Source: an uncultured Eubacteriales bacterium | GTDB taxonomy: Bacteria; Bacillota; Clostridia; Christensenellales; CALVMC01 | Reading direction: 5' to 3' | Assembly: GCA_949296455.1 (NCBI GenBank) | Contig: CASFOZ010000010.1 | Coordinates: 1 to 34,453 of the forward strand | Length of the DNA: 34,453 bases | In this document: piece after piece, positions 16,292 to 24,684 of the stretch | Numbering within the stretch: the stretch's first letter is position 1 | Layout: every line of letters begins with the position of its first letter | The notes under the pieces: generated by a model | The model's database searches: none | Told to the model about the DNA's origin: nothing | The model's input: only the letters and a program-made list of their open reading frames with translations | Program-made: the position numbers and the translations under genes

Positions 16292-16744
16292 ATGGAAAGC
16301 GAAAAACTTATAGCTACAAATAAAACCGCATATCATAATTTTTTTATAGAAGAAAAGTATGAGGCGGGAATAGTGCTTCAAGGCAGCGAAGTAAAGTCGG
16401 TAAGACTCGGTAAAGTCAATCTTAAAGACTGCTACGTAGTGATAAAAGGGGGCGAAGCCTTCGTTCTCAATATGCATATTTCCCCTTATGAAAAAGGAAG
16501 TTATTTCAATCCCGACCCTACAAGGTCAAGAAAATTACTTTTAAACACAAGAGAAATAAACAAACTCAGAGGAAAGGTTCAGACAAAAGGCTACACTCTT
16601 GTCGCAACCAAAATGTATTTCAAAGGTTCTCTCGTAAAACTCGAAGTCGCCCTTGCAAAAGGTAAAGAACTTCACGATAAAAGAAAATCGGCTCAGGAAA
16701 AAGACGCAAAGAGAGAAATCGAAAGGGCTATGAAAAACCACTGA
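16292..16744 (+). CDS. smpB: SsrA-binding protein SmpB
   Basis: A 150-residue OB-fold partner of tmRNA. Diagnostic stretches are [38 protein letters not shown], and [15 protein letters not shown]. The basic C-terminal tail ([20 protein letters not shown]) inserts into the decoding centre. Length and all motifs are standard. The ribosome site is GGTGA, 7 bases before ATG. Its RNA partner ssrA is present in this window at 34019, on the same strand. Confidence 0.97.
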   Translation: MESEKLIATNKTAYHNFFIEEKYEAGIVLQGSEVKSVRLGKVNLKDCYVVIKGGEAFVLNMHISPYEKGSYFNPDPTRSRKLLLNTREINKLRGKVQTKGYTLVATKMYFKGSLVKLEVALAKGKELHDKRKSAQEKDAKREIERAMKNH

Positions 16745-16760
16745 GTTAGTTTATAAATTA

Positions 16761-16788
16761 AATTACGGACAATAAAATTACCGTAATT
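16761..16788. other. hairpin after smpB
   Basis: AATTACGG / CCGTAATT (8-base stem, 12-base loop) follows smpB by 16 bases. There is no T-run after it, so terminator function is uncertain. Confidence 0.35.
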
Positions 16789-16843
16789 AAAATAAATTTC
16801 ATAACGAATAATCGAATTTTATGATTTTTGCTTTTAATCGCAG

Positions 16844-16872
16844 TTGAAGATAATTAGAAAATCATTTATAAT
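16844..16872 (+). promoter_or_regulatory. promoter of metY-metA
   Basis: TTGAAG (16844-16849) and TATAAT (16867-16872), 17-base spacer. The predicted leader is only about 50 bases, too short for a SAM riboswitch or T-box. Confidence 0.65.
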
Positions 16873-16927
16873 AACATTAATTTATTAAAATATTTACACG
16901 ATGAAAGCACCGTCAAAGGAGAACATT

Positions 16928-18205
16928 ATGGAAAAGGAAAGACAGATAGAAACAAAATGCGTACAGGAAGGTTATGAGCCGGAAAATAGCGCTCCAAGGG
17001 TACTTCCGCTTTATCAAAGTACCACTTATAAATACAATACCTGCGAGCAGCTTGCAGATGTTTTCGATTTAAAGGAAAACGGATTTATGTACTCCCGTCT
17101 CGGAAATCCCACTTGTTCGGCTTTGGAAAAAAAGGTCGCTTCTTTGGAAGGTTGTACTTCCGCCTTGTCGTTTTCTTCCGGCCTTGCCGCCATTTCCATG
17201 TCGGTTATGAATGTCTGCAAAGCAGGGGACAATATTATTTCTCTTTCTGAAATTTACGGCGGAACATATAATCTTTTTAATGTTACTCTGAAAAAATACG
17301 GTATAGAAACAAGATTTATAAATTCCAAATCTTCTAAAAAGGATATAGAAAAACTTATCGACGGTAAAACTAAAATGATATTTGCAGAAACTATCGCTAA
17401 TCCTTCGATGGCGGTTTTGAATTTCGATTTACTTTCGGAAATCGCAGCGGAAAATAATATCCTTTTTGCAGTCGACAATACTCTCGCAACGCCTATTCTC
17501 GTAAGGCCGAAAGAGTACGGCGCAAATATCGTTATACATTCTTCGTCGAAATATCTCGACGGACACGCAAGCAGTATCGGCGGAATAGTTGCCGAGTGCG
17601 GTAACTTTGTTTACGGCAAGGAAAGATATCCCGATTTTAACGAACCTGACGAAAGTTATCACGGTATAGTTTATTGCCGTGACTTTAAAGACTGCGCTTT
17701 TACCGTGAAACTTCGTGCTCAAATGCTCAGGGATTTCGGTTGCTGTATGAGTCCGTTCAACGCCTACCTTACGAATATGGGTATGGAAACACTTCACCTT
17801 AGAATGCTTCGCCATAGCGAAAACGCTTTGAAAGTCGCTGAGTTTTTAAAAAAACACGAAAAAATCGAATGGGTAAAATATCCCGGACTCAAAGACGACG
17901 CTGAACATAAAATCGCAAGTAAATATTTCAAAAACGGTTTTTCGGGTATGGTGGTTTTCGGTATTAAAGGGGGCAGAAAGGCTGCGCTTAATTTTATGAA
18001 TAATCTTAAACTTATGGCAGTCGTCACCCATATTGCAGATGTAAGAAGCTGCTGTCTGCATCCTGCAACAACTACCCACAGACAACTTTCCGACAGCGAC
18101 CTTAAAGCCTGCGGAGTAAGCGATAACCTTATCAGACTTTCCGTAGGAATCGAAAACGCAGAAGATATTATAAAAGATATTGCCGCCGCACTCGATGAAG
18201 CTTAA
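16928..18205 (+). CDS. metY: O-acetylhomoserine sulfhydrylase (PLP, trans-sulfuration family)
   Basis: A 425-residue cytosolic PLP enzyme. The start is ATG 16928 with AAAGGAG 6 bases upstream; an ATG at 16901 has no site. YSRLGNPT (about 56-63) binds the phosphate of the partner subunit, SSGLAA lies at about 83-88, and the PLP lysine is in HSSSKYLDGH (about 206-215). The later segment MGMETLHLRMLRHSENA and the length of about 425 are typical of MetY (O-acetylhomoserine + sulfide to homocysteine) and longer than cystathionine synthases. It is 17 bases upstream of metA, the enzyme that makes its substrate. A cystathionine-type activity cannot be excluded. Confidence 0.92.
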   Translation: MEKERQIETKCVQEGYEPENSAPRVLPLYQSTTYKYNTCEQLADVFDLKENGFMYSRLGNPTCSALEKKVASLEGCTSALSFSSGLAAISMSVMNVCKAGDNIISLSEIYGGTYNLFNVTLKKYGIETRFINSKSSKKDIEKLIDGKTKMIFAETIANPSMAVLNFDLLSEIAAENNILFAVDNTLATPILVRPKEYGANIVIHSSSKYLDGHASSIGGIVAECGNFVYGKERYPDFNEPDESYHGIVYCRDFKDCAFTVKLRAQMLRDFGCCMSPFNAYLTNMGMETLHLRMLRHSENALKVAEFLKKHEKIEWVKYPGLKDDAEHKIASKYFKNGFSGMVVFGIKGGRKAALNFMNNLKLMAVVTHIADVRSCCLHPATTTHRQLSDSDLKACGVSDNLIRLSVGIENAEDIIKDIAAALDEA

Positions 18206-18222
18206 TAAAAGAGAGGTAATGT

Positions 18223-19140
18223 ATGCCGATTATCGTTCCAAAGGATTTACCCGCATTTAAAGTACTTAAAGATGAAAATATTTTCGTAATGCCCGAAAAA
18301 AGAGCCTTCAATCAGGATATAAGACCTATCGAAATTGCGATAGTTAATCTTATGCCGACAAAAATCGAAACGGAAATACAGCTTTTAAGACTTTTAGGAA
18401 ACAGCCCTTTACAGGTAAACATAACGCTTATCAATATGAAAAGCCATACTTCAAAAAATACCGAGCCTTCACACCTCGAAAAATTTTATAAAACATTCGA
18501 GGAAGTCAAGGACTTTAACTTCGACGGTATGATTTTTACCGGTGCGCCCGTTGAAAAACTCGAATATTCCGATATAACTTACTATAACGAATTAACGGAA
18601 ATATTCGATTATGCAAGTAAAAAGGTAACTTCTTCTATTTTTATCTGTTGGGCTGCACAGGCTGCTTTGAAATATTACTATGATATTGATAAAACGGATT
18701 TGAGCGAAAAAATGTTCGGTATTTATCCCTATAAAGCGCAGGTTAAATACGAACTTCTTCTTAAAGGTATGGACGACGAGTTCTATATGCCGATGTCCCG
18801 TTATACCCATATAAATGAAGTACAGGTCTACAAAAATAAAAATTTGAAGGTTCTTGCAAGTTCCGATAAAAAGGGTATAGGTATTATAAAAAGCAAAGAC
18901 AATAAAAGGTTCTTCCTTTTAGGTCATGTCGAATACGGCAGAAATACCCTTAAAAAAGAATATGAAAGAGATATCGAAAAAAATATAAAAATCAATCCGC
19001 CCGAAAATTATTTCAAGCCCGACGGTAAAACGGTAAACATGACTTGGGCAAGTACCGGAAATTTAATTTATTATAATTGGCTTAATTATTACCTTTATCA
19101 GATAACGCCTTACGATATTTCAAAGGTAGGGGAAAATTAA
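18223..19140 (+). CDS. metAA: homoserine O-acetyltransferase (MetA family)
   Basis: A 305-residue class I glutamine-amidotransferase-fold acyltransferase. The catalytic Cys142 (FICWAAQA), His235 and Glu237 (LLGHVEYGRNTL) fall at exactly the known MetA numbers. Residue 111 is Glu (TGAPVEKLE). In characterised MetA enzymes Glu111 gives acetyl-CoA specificity and Gly111 gives succinyl-CoA specificity, so this enzyme should make O-acetylhomoserine. That matches the sulfhydrylase MetY just upstream. The ribosome site is AGAGAGG. The two genes form a compact homocysteine-synthesis operon. Confidence 0.94.
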   Translation: MPIIVPKDLPAFKVLKDENIFVMPEKRAFNQDIRPIEIAIVNLMPTKIETEIQLLRLLGNSPLQVNITLINMKSHTSKNTEPSHLEKFYKTFEEVKDFNFDGMIFTGAPVEKLEYSDITYYNELTEIFDYASKKVTSSIFICWAAQAALKYYYDIDKTDLSEKMFGIYPYKAQVKYELLLKGMDDEFYMPMSRYTHINEVQVYKNKNLKVLASSDKKGIGIIKSKDNKRFFLLGHVEYGRNTLKKEYERDIEKNIKINPPENYFKPDGKTVNMTWASTGNLIYYNWLNYYLYQITPYDISKVGEN

Positions 19141-19290
19141 TTGAAATAATTATAAGTATTTTAAATTTTTGGCTGTGCTCAAAATAGTTTGTAGATTCAA
19201 AATGATTAATTAGATGTTTTTAAGTGTAAAATGTCAGATTTATAATTTAAAATATACTATAACATTAACACTTAAAAATTGCAGTAATAA

Positions 19291-19322
19291 TAAAAAAAAG
19301 GTTCTTGCGAACCTTTTTTGTT
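19291..19322. terminator. bidirectional terminator between metA and TM2 gene
   Basis: AAAAGGTTC / GAACCTTTT with a TTGC loop, T-rich on the plus side and A-rich (T on the minus strand) on the other. It can end metA and the convergent TM2 gene. Confidence 0.88.
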
Positions 19323-19331
19323 TTTCAAATT

Positions 19332-19790
19332 TTATTGCTGTGTGTTTTGTTGTTCTTGAGAATTGTAAGAGTAATGCTGGGGACTGTAATTTTCTATTAC
19401 CTGTTTTACTATTTCGTAATTTATTTGTTTTACCTTTTTCTTGATATTTATAGCATCTATTATTGCAAGTACAAATAATCCGCCGAGTGTGCAAAGTTTA
19501 AGTACCCCTCTTTTTGTATCACCAAGCATAAAACTGTCAACTCCTAAAAAACCTACCGTTGCCGATATCGTCGTCATTTTAGAAGGGGACAGATAGTTTA
19601 TCTGTTCAAGCGATTCGAATATTCCCGAACGCACTATTGTGTTGAGTTTTACCGTAAGTTCGTTCAACTTCTCTTCGGGAAGATAACTTCCGTAAGTTGC
19701 AATGTATTTTTCAGTATTGTCCTGACCTAATGCAGAAGACAGAGCCGAACGTACATTTTTGTTCAAATCGAACATGTTTTTGTTTTCCAT
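19332..19790 (-). CDS. TM2-domain membrane protein
   Basis: A 152-residue protein starting at 19790, where GGAGGA lies 4 bases before ATG. A longer frame to 19871 would begin inside the -35 box and is rejected. The N-terminal 70 residues are helical and hydrophilic. Residues about 72-115 form a TM2 domain: two short membrane helices around FLGVDSFMLGDTKRGVLKL and TLGGLFVLAIIDA, with the usual Gly-rich hairpin and ID. The C-terminus is Gln-rich (QQNTQQ). TM2 proteins are widespread in bacteria but their function is unknown. Confidence 0.85.
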   Translation of the reverse strand: MENKNMFDLNKNVRSALSSALGQDNTEKYIATYGSYLPEEKLNELTVKLNTIVRSGIFESLEQINYLSPSKMTTISATVGFLGVDSFMLGDTKRGVLKLCTLGGLFVLAIIDAINIKKKVKQINYEIVKQVIENYSPQHYSYNSQEQQNTQQ

Positions 19791-19842
19791 AAATTCCTCC
19801 GTAATTATTGTATTACTATACAATATATTAACTGTAATATAT

Positions 19843-19871
19843 ATTTTAGACTTTTTTATAATATATGTCAA
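19843..19871 (-). promoter_or_regulatory. promoter of TM2 gene
   Basis: Minus-strand TTGACA (19866-19871) and TAAAAT (19843-19848), 17-base spacer. Confidence 0.65.
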
Positions 19872-19997
19872 TTATTTATTCAATATCGTATTAAGTCGGA
19901 ATTTTTATCTATTATTTCCATTTTTAATAGTATACATATTGTTGCAGTTTTTATTTTTTTTAATAAGTGCGCATTTCTGTTATTATTTTTGCATATA

Positions 19998-20026
19998 TTG
20001 ACAAATTTTCACATTTGGAATATAAT
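19998..20026 (+). promoter_or_regulatory. promoter of 549-aa lipoprotein gene
   Basis: TTGACA (19998-20003) and TATAAT (20021-20026), 17-base spacer: full consensus. Its first 13 bases are identical to those of the promoter at 24623. Confidence 0.85.
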
Positions 20027-20058
20027 TTAATTATATTATTTTTTTAAAGGAGATAAAA

Positions 20059-21708
20059 ATGAAAAAGACAGTCAAAATTTTACTGCTTATTGCAGTATCG
20101 TTAATTTTAGTTTTTGCATGCGTTGCCTGCAATACCGTAGATGCAAAAGCTAATTACAAAAAACTTGATTTTATCAAAATGAAAACGGATTTGGATAAAA
20201 TCGTAACAACTAAAACAGAATTTTCGTTAGCGGATAATGAATCCGTTGCCAGCGGAGAAAAAGTTATCGGATTGAAATCGTCGGATGAAAGTATTCTTGC
20301 CTATGTTGTTAAAACCTATAACAGCGAAACAGGCAAGTACGGTTTGTACAACATTCAGACAGGCGAATATCTGTTGAATAACGAATATACTTCTGTTTCA
20401 TTGTATGTCAACTTAGTTAGTGAATCGAGTGGATTTAAAACCAGCGAATACAATTACTTCTTGGTTACCAAAACCGAACAATCGAGCGACGGTAGCAGTA
20501 CAACCGATTTAACTGCTATATATGACGCTTATAATAAAATCTTTCTGACTCAGTTCAGCGAAAAGACTATCGGTACTACTTCCGGCGATATAATTTTTAA
20601 TCCCATTCTTAAAAATAAAGTTGTAGGAGATACTGTTTATAATTTCGTAATAAAAGACGGGTTAGTTTACAGAGTAGGCGCTGAGGGAATGGTTCAGTAT
20701 TTTGGAGATGATAATTTAATTTATAACGAAGATTCAATGAAAATTCAATTTTTAGGCGAATATATTGTTTATGTTTTCGAAAGCGGAACTGGAAGCAAAT
20801 TTTTATTCAAATATTATGATCTGAGCGGTAAATTTGTTTGCGATTTCGAGATTAAAGCTGAATCTTCGTCTTCTTCCAGCAGCAGTATCAGCAGAGATGT
20901 TTTTGTTATAAGCAACGGCAGTATTGTTGTAAGAGAATTAACAAGAGTAGTTTACGGAGAAACCAAAAAATACGATTTACTTATAAACGGTTATCCCTAC
21001 AATATAGAATATACTCTTTACAATCCTGAAAACAAGAGTATAAAAAATATCGATCTTCCTTACTATTTAATTAACTCCTCAAATTATATCGGGGAAGGCT
21101 ATTCTATTATTAGTGCATGTCAGGTAGAAGACAGTTATATCGATAACAGTCAATCTTATATGCTTATTGTAGATAATAAAATGAATGTTATACATAATTT
21201 AAATAATACTTTTGTGAAAATTACCGATAACAGGTATTTGGAAACGCAGGAATACGGAAATATGGCTATTACGAAATCAAACGGTTCGGTAATTAAAGAT
21301 TTAGGTTTTGTTTATGCTGAACCAATAGGCAAATTTGTACGTGTTAGAAATTCCGATATGAGCAATAAATTCTACGATGCGGACGGCAATGAATTGTCTA
21401 CTTTGTCAAATAATTTTTCGATTATAAACAAGTTCGAAGAAAAATTAATAGTAACTGACGACATTTCTTATTTTACATTCGATATAGCAACCGGAACAAT
21501 AAATGTTATCGAAAATTACTTTAATTCTTACGGTTCTTTGATTCAGACCCGTTATGAAAACAGCGAAGGTGCATTCGAATATGTTTATAAAGATTTAAAC
21601 GGTAACGAACTTTACAGACAAAGCACTTCCAGCGTAAATCAATTTGTTATTACTGAAAACGGTGTTTTACTCGTAGAAGACAGCAAAAAATTCGTTAAGT
21701 TCGCATAA
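20059..21708 (+). CDS. lipoprotein with probable beta-propeller/WG-like repeats
   Basis: A 549-residue exported protein. The N-terminal signal (1-23) ends VFACVACN; C24 (or C21) is the likely lipidated cysteine. The body is beta-rich, with recurrent short segments such as TGKYGLYNIQTGEYLLNNEY, GLVYRVGAEGMVQYF and YFTFDIATG, which is suggestive of WG- or propeller-type repeats. A serine-rich stretch near 271-278 is probably a linker. No catalytic motif is seen. It has a strong promoter and AAAGGAG ribosome site and is monocistronic. Function unknown; substrate sensing or binding at the cell surface is possible. Confidence 0.75.
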   Translation: MKKTVKILLLIAVSLILVFACVACNTVDAKANYKKLDFIKMKTDLDKIVTTKTEFSLADNESVASGEKVIGLKSSDESILAYVVKTYNSETGKYGLYNIQTGEYLLNNEYTSVSLYVNLVSESSGFKTSEYNYFLVTKTEQSSDGSSTTDLTAIYDAYNKIFLTQFSEKTIGTTSGDIIFNPILKNKVVGDTVYNFVIKDGLVYRVGAEGMVQYFGDDNLIYNEDSMKIQFLGEYIVYVFESGTGSKFLFKYYDLSGKFVCDFEIKAESSSSSSSSISRDVFVISNGSIVVRELTRVVYGETKKYDLLINGYPYNIEYTLYNPENKSIKNIDLPYYLINSSNYIGEGYSIISACQVEDSYIDNSQSYMLIVDNKMNVIHNLNNTFVKITDNRYLETQEYGNMAITKSNGSVIKDLGFVYAEPIGKFVRVRNSDMSNKFYDADGNELSTLSNNFSIINKFEEKLIVTDDISYFTFDIATGTINVIENYFNSYGSLIQTRYENSEGAFEYVYKDLNGNELYRQSTSSVNQFVITENGVLLVEDSKKFVKFA

Positions 21709-21726
21709 TCAAAATTAAATGCATTT

Positions 21727-21757
21727 AAAAAGTACGGCCAAAAGCCGTACTTTTTTT
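21727..21757 (+). terminator. intrinsic terminator of lipoprotein gene
   Basis: AAAGTACGGC / GCCGTACTTT with a CAAAA loop and a seven-T run. Confidence 0.92.
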
Positions 21758-21882
21758 ATTTTGATATTTAGCCTTATATCGATTTCGGTATTGTTTTTTT
21801 AATGTTAAATTTATCGTTTTTTTTTATTCGATATTTATTTTAAATAATAATATAAATTTTTTTGTTCGTTAAATATTATAAT

Positions 21883-22224
21883 TTAATCGTCCTTTTTATA
21901 GTTGTCGGTATTAACCGTGGTAAGTCCTGCGATGGCGTCGACGGGGACGGATAAGGTTATACCTTTGCCGGGGGAGTTAAGTCCCGTTTTATTAACTATT
22001 TCGCACATTATAGCATTTTTTATTTCGGAAGGGGCGACTATCATTACAAGTTCTTTTTCTTCCTGAATGGAAATATTAAAAAACTTTTCCGCTTCTTTTG
22101 CTCCCGTTCCTCTTCCGTTCAATATAGTGCCGCCTGTCGCACCCTGAGATTTTGCAGCCGTCATAACTTCGTCTGCATAGCCTCTGTTTACTATCGTGAG
22201 TATTAAATCGTATTGCTTATTCAT
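21883..22224 (-). CDS. PII-like protein, second copy
   Basis: A 113-residue protein when started at ATG 22224, which overlaps the end of the preceding PII-like gene (ATGAATAA arrangement), indicating translational coupling. It has the ferredoxin-like fold pattern of PII: strand YDLILTIVNRG, helix, TGGTILNGRGTG, then a short T-loop region and the B-loop-like SPGKGITLSVPV segment near the C-terminus. The T-loop Tyr used for uridylylation in classical GlnB is absent. It probably binds a nucleotide or small effector and regulates the DUF1538 membrane protein of the same operon; that link is inferred from context. Confidence 0.8.
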   Translation of the reverse strand: MNKQYDLILTIVNRGYADEVMTAAKSQGATGGTILNGRGTGAKEAEKFFNISIQEEKELVMIVAPSEIKNAIMCEIVNKTGLNSPGKGITLSVPVDAIAGLTTVNTDNYKKDD

Positions 22225-22591
22225 TGTAAGATTTTCCCCCAAAATTGTTTATTAATAAATTATATACCGCCATTGAACCTAAACTGTTTAATTTAACGGT
22301 AAAGGCAAGACCTTTCCCGGGTTCGCCGAATTTGAATTTTGTCTGTAAAAGTTCAAGTACTTTTTCGGCTTTCGAAAGAGACATTGCAGTAATAAGTATA
22401 TCCTTTTCGCTGTCACCGAGACCGAATAGATTAAGAAGTTCGCTCTTTGCCGTGCCTCTTCCTAAAAATATACAGCCTGTATTGATATTCATTTCTCTAA
22501 GTGCGGATGCGATTATATCGCCTTTGTTCCTTTTGACGATTATACACATTGCACGAAATTCTTTTTCGGAGCTTTTCCTTTCTTCTTCCAT
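22217..22591 (-). CDS. PII-like protein, first copy
   Basis: A 124-residue protein with an AAGGGG ribosome site before ATG 22591. After a charged 12-residue lead, FRAMCIIVKRNKGD starts the PII fold. NTGCIFLGRGTA aligns with the same strand-loop in the second copy, and GEPGKGLAFTVKL corresponds to its SPGKG segment. The two copies are clearly diverged from each other (different loops and charges), so a heteromeric trimer or two different effectors is possible. It lies 77 bases downstream of the DUF1538 gene. Confidence 0.8.
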   Translation of the reverse strand: MEEERKSSEKEFRAMCIIVKRNKGDIIASALREMNINTGCIFLGRGTAKSELLNLFGLGDSEKDILITAMSLSKAEKVLELLQTKFKFGEPGKGLAFTVKLNSLGSMAVYNLLINNFGGKSYNE

Positions 22592-22668
22592 AAATACCCC
22601 TTGTGTTAATTTTATATTATTTTTTAATTTGTTGCAATACCGTTTATTTTTATATTAATTTATTTTTT

Positions 22669-24471
22669 TTACTGTTTTCGAGTATCACTCTTTTCCTTTT
22701 CTTTTTCGCCATTATTTAAAGTTTGGTTTTTTTGTTCGTTATCCGAATTATTAAAAGAATCGCCGTCTGTCTCGATTTCGGTATTTTTATTCATTACATT
22801 ATCTTTTTCGTCCGATGTTTTTTCACCGAGAATTATTACTCCGTTCTCGTCTTGCGGTTTATAATAGTTTTCTTGAACGGGAACGGCGTCTATTATTTCC
22901 GTTTCTACATTATTTAAGGCACTGAAATCTATAATACCGTTTTCTATTACTGCGTCGTCCGTATTGAGTACAAGCTCTTCTTCAACGATTTTTTCAGGCA
23001 TAGGCAGCGCAAAGGGAGCAGGCTTGCTCTTTTTGAGTTTTATTGCATAGAACAGTCCCATAAGCTGAATAGTAACAAGGGGAGTCATAGCGACCATCGC
23101 AACCACGCCGAATGCGTCGCTCATAATGTTTCCGCCGAGTGAGTTCGAAGCTCCGATTGCAAAAGGAAGTAAAAAAGTTGCCGTCATAGGTCCGCTTGCA
23201 ACGCCGCCCGAGTCAAATGCTACGGAAGTAAAAACTTTCGGAACGAAAAAGGTAAGCAACAAAGCTATCGCATATACGGGGACTATAAACCACCATATGC
23301 TTATTCCGGTAAGAACCCTTATCATTGAAAAGGCAAGAGAGAGTCCCGTTCCGCACATAAGGGCTATTAACATATTCCTTTTTTTAATTGTTCCGCCGCT
23401 TATCTCTTCTACCTGCGAATTAAGCACATGTACCGCTGGTTCTGCCGCAACGATAAAAAATCCTACTATTATTCCTATCGGTATAAGTACCCAACTGTAT
23501 TCGCTTGCGCCTATAAGAGAGCCTATCATATTTCCCGCAGGAAGAAATCCGACATTCACACCGGTAAGAAATATTACAAGTCCTATATAATCGTAAATCA
23601 GTCCTATTATTATTTTAATTAATTGTTTCGTCGGTAATTTTAAAATCGCAAATTGATAAATTAAGAAAAATACGAATATAGGCGCCAGCGCTATCGCAAT
23701 TTCGCTCATATAAGCAGGAATTTCCTTTAAAAATGTCAACATTATATTTTCGCCCGTAGGTGAGTAAAGTACACTATCGTAAACCAATTCCGAAGTATCG
23801 TTGAACATTCCTAAAATAAATACCGAGATTATCGGTCCTATCGAACAAAGAGCAATAAGTCCGAAACTGTCTTCTGCGTTGTTTTTGTTGCTTAAAGATG
23901 CAACGCCTATTCCGAGCGCCATTATAAAGGGAACGGTTATAGGGCCGGTAGTTACTCCGCCTGAGTCAAATGCTACCGATAAAAAGTTTTCGGGTACGAA
24001 TATTCCTATTAAAAAAACTATCGGATAAAATATTAAAAGAAGGGTTCTTAGTTTTATCTGAAATATTATTCTGAGAAGGGCAATTACAAGAAATATTCCG
24101 ACTCCCACTCCGACCGTAACTATAAGCACATATTCGTTTATTGCGTCCGACAATTGCTCTGCAAGAACTAGCAAATCGGGCTCTGCTATCGTTATTATTA
24201 TACCGAGTATAAAACTTACTATAACTATAAGCCAGATATTGCGTTGCTTTGTTATACTTGCGCCTATTTTTTCGCCCATTTGTATCATCGATATTTCGGC
24301 ACCGAGCGAAAATAAACTCATTCCCAGAATTACAAAAACAGCACCGACTACAAATGACCATATCATTTCGCTTTCCAAAGGCGCTATGGTCAGTCCTAAA
24401 ATCAATACTATTAAGGTAATCGGAAGTACCGAAAATACCGTTTCTTTGAATTTGAGAAGAAGTTTTTTCAT
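22669..24471 (-). CDS. DUF1538-family integral membrane protein
   Basis: A 600-residue polytopic membrane protein made of two homologous DUF1538 halves (about 1-245 and 246-490). Each half ends with the same signature: VAFDSGGVTTGPITVPF (about 167-183) and VAFDSGGVASGPMTATF (about 415-431), which suggests an inverted or direct internal repeat transporter. Residues about 490-600 form an acidic, Asn/Glu/Lys-rich cytoplasmic tail that is not part of the family. Substrate unknown. Two PII-like genes follow on the same strand, so transport may be gated by PII proteins. No clear ribosome site is seen. Confidence 0.88.
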   Translation of the reverse strand: MKKLLLKFKETVFSVLPITLIVLILGLTIAPLESEMIWSFVVGAVFVILGMSLFSLGAEISMIQMGEKIGASITKQRNIWLIVIVSFILGIIITIAEPDLLVLAEQLSDAINEYVLIVTVGVGVGIFLVIALLRIIFQIKLRTLLLIFYPIVFLIGIFVPENFLSVAFDSGGVTTGPITVPFIMALGIGVASLSNKNNAEDSFGLIALCSIGPIISVFILGMFNDTSELVYDSVLYSPTGENIMLTFLKEIPAYMSEIAIALAPIFVFFLIYQFAILKLPTKQLIKIIIGLIYDYIGLVIFLTGVNVGFLPAGNMIGSLIGASEYSWVLIPIGIIVGFFIVAAEPAVHVLNSQVEEISGGTIKKRNMLIALMCGTGLSLAFSMIRVLTGISIWWFIVPVYAIALLLTFFVPKVFTSVAFDSGGVASGPMTATFLLPFAIGASNSLGGNIMSDAFGVVAMVAMTPLVTIQLMGLFYAIKLKKSKPAPFALPMPEKIVEEELVLNTDDAVIENGIIDFSALNNVETEIIDAVPVQENYYKPQDENGVIILGEKTSDEKDNVMNKNTEIETDGDSFNNSDNEQKNQTLNNGEKEKEKSDTRKQ

Positions 24472-24527
24472 AATTAATTAACTTTTGTGTTTGTTTTCTA
24501 TGATTAAAAATAAATACTGATATTTTT

Positions 24528-24556
24528 ATTTTATTTTTTACCTTTTTTTTTGTCAA
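24528..24556 (-). promoter_or_regulatory. promoter of DUF1538-PII operon
   Basis: Minus-strand TTGACA (24551-24556) and TAAAAT (24528-24533), 17-base spacer. Confidence 0.65.
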
Positions 24557-24622
24557 TTATTTTTATTACTCTAAATATATTTTATTTATATATGCGTTAA
24601 TCATATATATTATATAAGAGAC

Positions 24623-24651
24623 TTGACAAATTTTCGTTTTACATTTAATAT
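24623..24651 (+). promoter_or_regulatory. promoter of metallophosphoesterase gene
   Basis: TTGACA (24623-24628) and TAATAT (24646-24651), 17-base spacer. TTGACAAATTTTC is identical to the start of the promoter at 19998. Confidence 0.7.
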
Positions 24652-24684
24652 ATAAACATAAAATTAAATTGTGGGGAGGAATAT

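Noticed and set aside
16745-16927. Possible SAM riboswitch or T-box before metY
   Set aside because: The predicted leader after the promoter is about 50 bases and no conserved core is present.
19791-19871. Longer N-terminus for the TM2 protein
   Set aside because: It would start in the -35 box and bypass the strong GGAGGA site before ATG 19790.
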